A stretch of 15,033 bases of DNA from positions 1-15,033 of the forward strand of contig CAYMRB010000247.1 of the NCBI GenBank assembly GCA_964392615.1. Direction: 5' to 3'. Shown piece after piece: positions 1 through 6,200 of the stretch (within the stretch, counting starts at the first letter, position 1; every line of letters starts with the position of its first letter). The notes under the pieces were generated by a model. It had not been told where the DNA came from. It did no database searches and was given only the letters and a program-made list of their open reading frames with translations. Position numbers and translations under genes: made by a program. This DNA is from CAYMRB01 sp964392615 (lineage in GTDB: Bacteria > Planctomycetota > UBA8108).

Positions 1-345
1 CAGATCGTGCTCGCGCGGTGCCGTCCTCTCGACGGTTTCGATGTCGGGCGGCACGCGAAGGTCGCGAGCTTCGTGAGCGATCACGTTGCGGATGATCGCG
101 CCGAACCAGCAGAGGAGCGAGTCGTCCCCTCGCCACTGAAATCGCCGAATCGACTCGAGGCCCCGCGTCAGGGCCTCCTGCACGACATCCTGCGGCGACA
201 GCCTGCGCTGCAGCGAGCGAGACATGCGCGCCGCCGCCAGGGCCTCGAGGCGCGCTCGGTACAGCGACGCGAGCTCGCCGAATGCACCGAGGTCTCCGTC
301 CCGGGCTCGACGCACCAGCTCTTCGACCGGAGGTGTAGCAGTCAT
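1..345 (-). CDS. ECF-family RNA polymerase sigma factor, N-terminal part (cut by window edge)
   Basis: The minus strand is open from position 345 to the left edge without a stop, giving 115 residues. They look like sigma-70 region 1.2/2 of an ECF factor: an opening VEELVRRARDGDLGAFGEL (residues 7-25), the core-binding and -10-melting helix SPQDVVQEALTRGLESIRRF (50-69), then WRGDDSLLCWFGAIIRNVIA (71-90). These match the usual 'D.VQE......F...G....WL..I..N...D' pattern of ECF region 2. The region 4 DNA-binding half lies outside the window. I chose the ATG at 343-345 because GGATGAG sits 9 nt upstream of it. An in-frame ATG at 352-354 (adding MVA) is possible, and a TAG at 364-366 closes the frame above both. 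The gene is divergent from the sigma factor operon starting at 587. The sigma factor identity is fairly sure; the subgroup and regulon cannot be told from this part. Confidence 0.85.
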   Translation of the reverse strand, partial: MTATPPVEELVRRARDGDLGAFGELASLYRARLEALAAARMSRSLQRRLSPQDVVQEALTRGLESIRRFQWRGDDSLLCWFGAIIRNVIAHEARDLRVPPDIETVERTAPREHDL

Positions 346-354
346 GGCGACCAT

Positions 355-586
355 CTCATCCAGCTATGCCCAAAACCCGCCGAGAGGTGACGGGTGTATC
401 CGAGAAAAACCGACGCCGGATCGCGCGACATTGTAGCGCGAGCGCTCGGGTTCCGAGTCGAGGGAGCCCATCGCGACGCTTGGCGGGTACGATCGACCCT
501 GCGCGCGAAGAGTCCGGCGCGGTTTCCCGGTTTTTTCAGACGAACCGGACGGCTGTGACGCCTCTTCTCTCCTGTGGACTCCACGT
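355..586. promoter_or_regulatory. Divergent intergenic region between two ECF sigma genes
   Basis: This 232-bp stretch separates two divergently read sigma factor genes and must hold the promoters of both unless they are further upstream. On the minus strand a TACAAT hexamer (5 of 6 matches to the bacterial -10) lies at 430-435, directly next to a perfect 10-bp palindrome CGAGCGCTCG at 439-448. No good -35 is seen at normal spacing. On the plus strand an interrupted palindrome GTGGA-c-TCCAC occupies 574-584, ending 2 nt before the ATG at 587, where a Shine-Dalgarno would be expected; no strong one is present. No RNA gene or additional coding region was recognised. Confidence 0.4.
430..435 (-). 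promoter_or_regulatory. Possible -10 element (TACAAT) for the left-edge sigma factor
   Basis: Read on the minus strand, TACAAT at 435-430 differs from TATAAT by one base, about 85 nt before the ATG at 345. It stands out in a GC-rich stretch and abuts the palindrome at 439-448. The hexamer 17 nt upstream does not resemble TTGACA, so the promoter may be activator-dependent, sigma-factor-specific, or a chance match. Confidence 0.3.
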
Positions 587-1132
587 ATGACGGACGCCGA
601 CCTCGACAGCCTGGCGCCGCGGCTGGCCGCCGGAGACGAGCGCGCTTACGCGACCCTTTTCGATCGCCTGGCGCGACCGATGGTCCGGGTGGCGCGCGGT
701 CTCCTCGGCCGGCACGACGAGGCGGAGGATGTCGTCCAAGAGGTGTTCCTGTCACTGGTGCGCTCGCGACGGCGATTGCGCTGCGTCGAGAATATCCGCT
801 CGTACGTCTTCACCGCGCTGCGTCGGACGGTCGCGCGACGGCTGTCGCAGCGGGGTCGCCCGGAATCGCGCGTGGAGCTCGACGAGATCGCCGCTGCAGG
901 CGACAGTGCCGTGACGGTCGGCGAGGCGGGGGAAATCGGCGACGATCGCGTCGATCGCGCCCTGCACCGATTGCCGTCCGAGCAGCGCGAGGTCGTTCTG
1001 CTGAAGATCGACGGCGAGCTGACCTTCGCCGAGATCGGACACACGCTGGGCATTCCCCCGAACACCGCGGCGAGCCGCTATCGCTATGCGCTCGAGCAGC
1101 TGCGCGCCGCGCTGGAGCCGAGTCGACGATGA
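587..1132 (+). CDS. ECF-family RNA polymerase sigma factor
   Basis: This 181-aa protein has the size and both conserved parts of an ECF sigma factor. Region 2 spans about residues 14-88, with HDEAEDVVQEVFLSL at 43-57 and NIRSYVFTALRRTVARRL at 69-86. A variable acidic linker covers 92-122. Region 4 spans about 125-176, with the start of its first helix at LPSEQREVVLLKIDGELTFA (129-148) and the helix-turn-helix at EIGHTLGIPPNTAASRYRYA (149-168). There is no C-terminal extension, so this is the basic two-domain type. It would bind core RNA polymerase and direct it to a specific promoter set. The ATG at 587 fits the start of region 2; the ribosome binding site is weak. Its TGA overlaps the next ATG (ATGA at 1129-1132), which indicates translational coupling with the small membrane protein that follows, the usual place for an anti-sigma factor. 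Confidence 0.93.
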   Translation: MTDADLDSLAPRLAAGDERAYATLFDRLARPMVRVARGLLGRHDEAEDVVQEVFLSLVRSRRRLRCVENIRSYVFTALRRTVARRLSQRGRPESRVELDEIAAAGDSAVTVGEAGEIGDDRVDRALHRLPSEQREVVLLKIDGELTFAEIGHTLGIPPNTAASRYRYALEQLRAALEPSRR

Positions 1133-1563
1133 CCGAACGAGAGCTGCCGCCGGACCTCGAATCGCTGGAACGCGACCTCATCGCGAGGCGACGCGTCGGG
1201 GAGCCGTCGGCGGCGCTTCGGGAGCGCGTTCTCGACGACGTGCGCACCGAGATTCGCCGAGCGCCGAGCCGCAGCGATGCTCTCTGGAAGATCGGCCGCG
1301 TCGCCGCGCTCGCGCTCTTGTGGGTGAACGCGTCGTGGAGCGCGACGCTCGTCACCGATTTCGACCTGCGACCGCGGCCGTCCGTCGCGCTCGAGGACGC
1401 GCGGCAGGAGATCCGTCGAGTGCTGCCGACCGCCACCGCAGAGGAAACGGCGAGCCTGGCGCTCGCATCGACCGGCCTGCGTCGCGCGCTGCGACTGCCG
1501 AGCGCGCATGTGCAGTGGACGATGCCGTCCGTTGCCGCTGAGAACGAACTACTGAAGTACTGA
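1129..1563 (+). CDS. Small single-pass membrane protein, candidate anti-sigma factor
   Basis: This 144-aa protein starts at the ATG inside the ATGA overlap with the sigma gene. The same frame is open further upstream, but that part is an Arg-rich shadow of the sigma gene. Residues 1-45 are charged and helical (PPDLESLERDLIARR, then AALRERVLDDVRTEIRRA). One hydrophobic segment lies near residues 50-66 (IGRVAALALLWVNASWSATL). The outer part, about 70-144, has no recognised domain and no cysteine. Gene order (ECF sigma, then an overlapping single-TM protein with a short cytoplasmic N-terminus) is the classic sigma/anti-sigma arrangement. The H...C..C motif of zinc-binding anti-sigma factors is absent. 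The motif 'P...LRERVL..V' near residues 23-34 recalls small proteins next to ECF factors in planctomycetes, from memory only. Anti-sigma function is inferred from context. Confidence 0.75.
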   Translation: MTERELPPDLESLERDLIARRRVGEPSAALRERVLDDVRTEIRRAPSRSDALWKIGRVAALALLWVNASWSATLVTDFDLRPRPSVALEDARQEIRRVLPTATAEETASLALASTGLRRALRLPSAHVQWTMPSVAAENELLKY

Positions 1564-1567
1564 ACCC

Positions 1568-3217
1568 ATGGCATACCTACTCCTCTCCGCCGAGAACCTC
1601 GCCGTCGCTCTGCTGCTCGTCGCGACCGTCGTCGCGTGCACGGCTCACTGGAAGCGCCAGAGCGTCGCTCGTCTCGTCAGCGCTGTGGCCCTGCTCGCGC
1701 CGCTCGCGTTCTACGGCGCCCTAGCGACCGTCACCGGTATTCTCCGATACGACGGACGCGTCGAGACCGGCTGGTTCTGGCCGCTCATCGTCCTGGGCAG
1801 CCTGTACGTCATCGGCGCCGCCGTAATTCGAGTCCGAGCGGGGCGCGATGGAGCGTCGAACGCGTCTGGCTGGCCGCGGCGGCGGCTCGCGACGGCTCTC
1901 GCGGTCGTTTTCGTCCTTCACCTGATGACCGGCTGGAACATCGACACGTCGGTCTGCCAGGGGCTCTCCATCGCGCGGGCCGAGGCCAGCGCGATGGCGC
2001 TGGCGGTCGCTCCGACGCCGATCGCGAATCGCGACAACGCCGCACCGCTCTACGAGCGCGCTCACGCCGCGTTTGAACAGGACCAGGACGGCGCGGATGC
2101 TTGGGGTCAGATCACGGGAGGCGAATGGCGCGAAGCGGATCCGTCCGATCCATCGCTGTTCACGGGGCCCGTCCGCGAGGACGTGCGCGCGTTCCTCGAA
2201 CGCCACGAGCGCGAGCTCGACGTGCTGCGAGACGCCGTCAAGAAGCCCGGCTGCTACTGGAAAAACGACTACAGCGATCCATCGCTCGATGTGTCGATGC
2301 CCGAGGCGCTCGACCAGATGCAGTGCGCACGGGCGCTTCGCGCGAGCGCGGCGATCCACGCCGCCGCGGGCGACATCGACGGCGCGCTGCGCGACGCGGC
2401 GGCGCTGTTCACGCTGTCCGATCACGTTCGACGCGGCGGCTGGCGCAGTCTGATCCAGCTCCTCGTCGGAGCTGCGATCGACGCGATGGCGGTCGAGGAA
2501 CTGCAGAGCATTCTGCGCTCTCACGAGCCGGCCGTCGCGCAACTCGAGAGCATCCGCGCCGACCCGACGGTGTTCTACCAGCAGGAGTACGTGCGGACGC
2601 TGCAGATGGAGGAAGCCGCCGTACTCATCACGCTCAGCTCTCTGGCGGCCGGGGACGGCGGATGGCTCTCCGTGGTCGCGGCGATGAAAGGCGACGACCG
2701 TTACCGACGCGGCTGGCTCGAGGCCATCGCGACGCCGTTCTACCGCGTGCTCATGCTGCCGGACGACATCGCGGCGTACCGCACGTCGATGCGCGGACAT
2801 CGCTCGCGTGCCGCGATGGGCTTTCACGAAGCGCAGCGCGAGTTCGGCAACTTCTACGATCGGTGGCCAAAGCGTAGCCGAATGTCCGTGGCGTTGGTCG
2901 GGCCGTCGTACGACGGATGCTTCGAGCGCATCACCGGGGCGGACGCTCACCGCCGCGTGTACGAGACCGCCCTCGCGATGCACTTCTACCGCGCTAGCCA
3001 CGGGAAGTACCCGCAACGGCTCGACACGCTCGTGCCCGAGTTCCTCGAACCGGTTCCGGGCGACCCGTTCGACGGCAAGCCGCTGAAGCTCCGCACGACC
3101 GACGCTGGCTGGATCGTCTACAGCGTCGGCCCCGACGAGACGGACGATGGCGGCCGACCGTACGACCGCGAGACGAAGGAAGGCGACTTCGCGTTCCGCT
3201 TCGAGCGCGACGAGTGA
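1568..3217 (+). CDS. Multi-pass membrane protein with GspG/pilin-like C-terminal module
   Basis: The 549-aa product begins 4 nt after the previous stop, so it belongs to the same operon. Four hydrophobic segments lie near residues 5-25, 35-56, 70-87 and 106-121. The rest (about 130-549) would lie on one side of the membrane. Residues 150-440 are mostly helical with an ANRDNAAPLYERAHAAFE segment at 153-170 and no domain I can name. Residues 464-530 resemble the C-terminal part of type II secretion pseudopilin GspG: YETALAMHFYRASHGKYPQR, then LDTLVPEFL and VPGDPFDGKPL, then WIVYSVGPDETDDGG (515-529). There is no prepilin peptidase site or pilin N-terminal helix, so it is not a pilin; the module is reused at the end of a larger protein, as I recall seeing often in planctomycetes. 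Function unknown; it may be part of the signalling unit with the sigma factor. It ends 21 nt from the convergent gene's stop. Confidence 0.85.
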   Translation: MAYLLLSAENLAVALLLVATVVACTAHWKRQSVARLVSAVALLAPLAFYGALATVTGILRYDGRVETGWFWPLIVLGSLYVIGAAVIRVRAGRDGASNASGWPRRRLATALAVVFVLHLMTGWNIDTSVCQGLSIARAEASAMALAVAPTPIANRDNAAPLYERAHAAFEQDQDGADAWGQITGGEWREADPSDPSLFTGPVREDVRAFLERHERELDVLRDAVKKPGCYWKNDYSDPSLDVSMPEALDQMQCARALRASAAIHAAAGDIDGALRDAAALFTLSDHVRRGGWRSLIQLLVGAAIDAMAVEELQSILRSHEPAVAQLESIRADPTVFYQQEYVRTLQMEEAAVLITLSSLAAGDGGWLSVVAAMKGDDRYRRGWLEAIATPFYRVLMLPDDIAAYRTSMRGHRSRAAMGFHEAQREFGNFYDRWPKRSRMSVALVGPSYDGCFERITGADAHRRVYETALAMHFYRASHGKYPQRLDTLVPEFLEPVPGDPFDGKPLKLRTTDAGWIVYSVGPDETDDGGRPYDRETKEGDFAFRFERDE

Positions 3218-3238
3218 CCGAACGATCGCGAGCGTCCG

Positions 3239-6200
3239 TCACCGACACGCCGGCGGCACCGTCTCGCAACCGAGCGCGTCGTCCGCCGCTCCTCCCTCAC
3301 CGCACGCGGGATGGGGCGCATCGGGCGCGGGCCCGCCGAGGAAGAGGAAGCTCAGCAGGTAGATCGGATCGGAGATCTCGACGCCGCCGTCGCCGTTGCC
3401 GTCGCAAGCCGCCATGCATCCCGGATCCCGCCCTCCCGTGAACAGCGAGCTCAGCAGGAAGATCGCATCCGAGATCGCGAGCTCGCCGTCGCTATTGCAG
3501 TCGCCGCGGATGAACCTCGGCGCGCTCGAGTCGCCGTCGCCGACCGTGAGGCGCACGTCGACGACTCGCGGGCTGTCGGCAGCCGCCGCCGTGAACACGA
3601 CCTGCGCGGTGTATTCGCCGGCCTCGAGACCGCTCGGGTCGACCTCCAGCGTCACCTCCGTCGGTGCGTCGCCGGAGACCGGATCGACCTCGAGCCACGC
3701 GGCGCCGTCGTTCGCCGTCCACGCGAGCTCGCCGATTCCGGAGTTCGTGACCCAGAAGCTCTTCCCGTCGGGCATCTCGACGCTCGACTCGACGCTGAAG
3801 CCGACCCGGTCCGCGCCGACGCGCAGGATCGGTCCGGCGGCCGGCAGCGAGCCGCCGTCCGTCGGATCGCCGCCGGCGAGGATCTCGTCGCCGTCTTCCT
3901 CGCCGTCGCCGTCGGTGTCTCGATCGCGCGGATTCGTGCCGAGCCTGTGCTCGGTGCGATTGGTCAGCTTGTCGCCGTCGGAGTCGACCCACGCGTCGTC
4001 GAGGTCGAGCGGGTTGAGGCGATAGCGAAGCTCCCATTCGTTCGGCAGGCCGTCGCGGTCGTAGTCCGCGATGACCTCGATCGTGACCTCGTCGCGTCCC
4101 GTCCGGCGGTCGGATCCCGCTCCCGTCGCCACGTCGAGACGCACCGTGTGCGTGCCGACCGACGCTAGCGTGTGGGTCGCTTCCCGCTCCGTGCCGATCT
4201 GGTTTCCGTCGAGGAACCACCTGAACCGACCGGCGTCAGGGCCTTCCGAGGTCCGCGACGCACCGACCAGGTGGAGCTCCGCGCCTTCGGTGAACGTCTC
4301 GTCGTGCTTCGGCTGCAAGATCATCGCGATCGGCGCAGCGGGTCGGAGCGCGAAAGGCGCCGAGATCGCCGTCGTCGTATGGAAGCCGTCGGATACGCGC
4401 AGGCGAAGACGCGCGTTGTCGCTCGCGACGATGTGGCCCGGCGTCCAGTCGTATGTGTCGTCCAGCAGGTACTGCGGCAGCTTCTCCCAATTCACGCCGT
4501 CGCCCGAATAGTCGAGCGCGAACTGCAGCGGGTCGCCGTCTGCGTCCGTCGCGTTCCACGCGACCTCGACGACGTTCGCCGCATCGTACTCGCCACCCGC
4601 GGGGCTGACGAAGCTCACCGCCGGCGGATTCGCGCTGACGCGGCGAAACCACAACACCTCGTCGCCGAACACGATCTCCGCCGTCGCGACTCGAGCCGAG
4701 AAGGGAGCCCGCAGCCCGAATCGATAGCTCGCGAGCCCGCCGTCGCTCGTGTCGAACGAAACGGCGAACGGAAGGTCGACGAGCACGTCGCGGTTCGCGG
4801 CGCGCAGCACGAGTCGCCACGGGCTTCCCGGCGACGGCACGCTCCACTGGATATCCATCGGCTCGACGTAGGACAGCGACACGTCGACCTCGTTCTCGAG
4901 CGAGATGTCGCCCTTGACGCGAAGCGTGAGGTCCACGCCGGCGATCCGTCCGAGGCCGAAGACGGCCTCGAGAAAATCGAGTCGGCCGAGTACGTTGGAG
5001 TAGTCGAGAGGCTCGAGGAAGCTGATATCGTCCCATCGGCCATCGGCGTACGACATGAGCGCTTTCGGCCGGTCGTCGTGGCAGTTCGGCCACCGCGGGA
5101 AGTGGAACGGCGCGCCCGAGTCGAGGCGAACGACGAACGGGATGAAGCCCAGCTGATCGCGGCATGCCTGCATCAGGGTCAAGCCCGACTGACACGCGGG
5201 GCTATTGTCGGGATCGTCGTGATTGACGCCCTCGTCGTAGCGCGAGTGGCCGGACTTGTCGTTGCCGTGGTCGTAGTTGGCCTCGTCGTCGTTGACGAGA
5301 TCGAGCATATGACCCGACTCGTGGGCCCAGATCGCGCCGACGCGGAAATTGTTGAAGACCGCGCCCGTGGAGCCGGAACCGGGGTGGGGCGCCTTGCCGG
5401 GGGACGCGTTGTTCGGAAGTAGGCGCTCGTCGATCAGCGCGATGGCGAGCTCCCACGGGTCGGGATCGATGAAGTCGTCGACGTGCCCAGTGACTTCGTC
5501 GTAGGCGTCCCCGTTCAGGTTGATGAAGTTCGGCCACTTCGTGTGGGCACCGGCCGGCACGAACCAGCGCTGCGATCCCCACCGCCAGTTGTAGTCCTGC
5601 TGCGGCAGGATGCGAGCGGCATGCGCCATGCCAGCGTACGCGCGGTTCCAGAACTGCGTGCAATCGTAGTCGTCGTCGGCCGCGGTCTGGTCGCAGAAGA
5701 GGCTGAGGTTGTCTCCTGGCAACACGGCCATGTACACGAACTGAAAGCGGATGCCCGGATCGACGAAACCGAACTCCGACGCCGGGATGTCGAACTCGGC
5801 GAGCACCACCTGACCGTTCTTGATGACGCCGCGCACGCCGACGAACTGCGACAGCGGGAACGGGTCGCTCAGCGCGTCCGCCCCGAAGCGCGCGACGAAG
5901 TCGAGGCCTTGATCGTCCCGAATCGTCGGATCGTCGGCTTCGTAGAGCGGCACCGACTGCCCGCCGGGCGCGGCCAGGTACGCATCGCTCGCGAGAGTCT
6001 CCGATCCGTCGCGGTGCTTCCAGTACAGGATGCCGCGGGTCACGTGCGTGTCGCAGCCGGTCGCGTCGAAGTCGAGATGCACGAGCGTGCGCTTGCCCCA
6101 GATCATCGGGTATCCCTGGATGCCCTGCTGGATGCGCCAACCGTCGATCTCCAGCGATCCGACGCGCACGATGTCGCCGCTCGCGACGAGACCGTCGCTA

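Noticed and set aside
7..390. Plus-strand 127-codon frame at the left edge
   Set aside because: It is the antisense of the partial sigma factor, which shows clear ECF region 2 motifs.
574..1563. Longer 329-codon frame containing the small membrane protein
   Set aside because: The first 185 codons are an Arg-rich shadow of the sigma gene; the real start is the ATG at 1129 in the ATGA overlap.
1721..3016. 431-codon open frame on the minus strand
   Set aside because: It is antisense to the 549-residue membrane protein, whose membrane helices and pilin-like tail show that strand to be the coding one.
3218..3238. Possible bidirectional terminator between the convergent genes
   Set aside because: Only an imperfect inverted repeat with mismatches and no loop or T run is present around 3215-3240.
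4172..5422. 416-codon open frame on the plus strand
   Set aside because: It is antisense to the metallopeptidase region, with low-complexity Arg/Val/Glu-rich sequence and no ribosome binding site.
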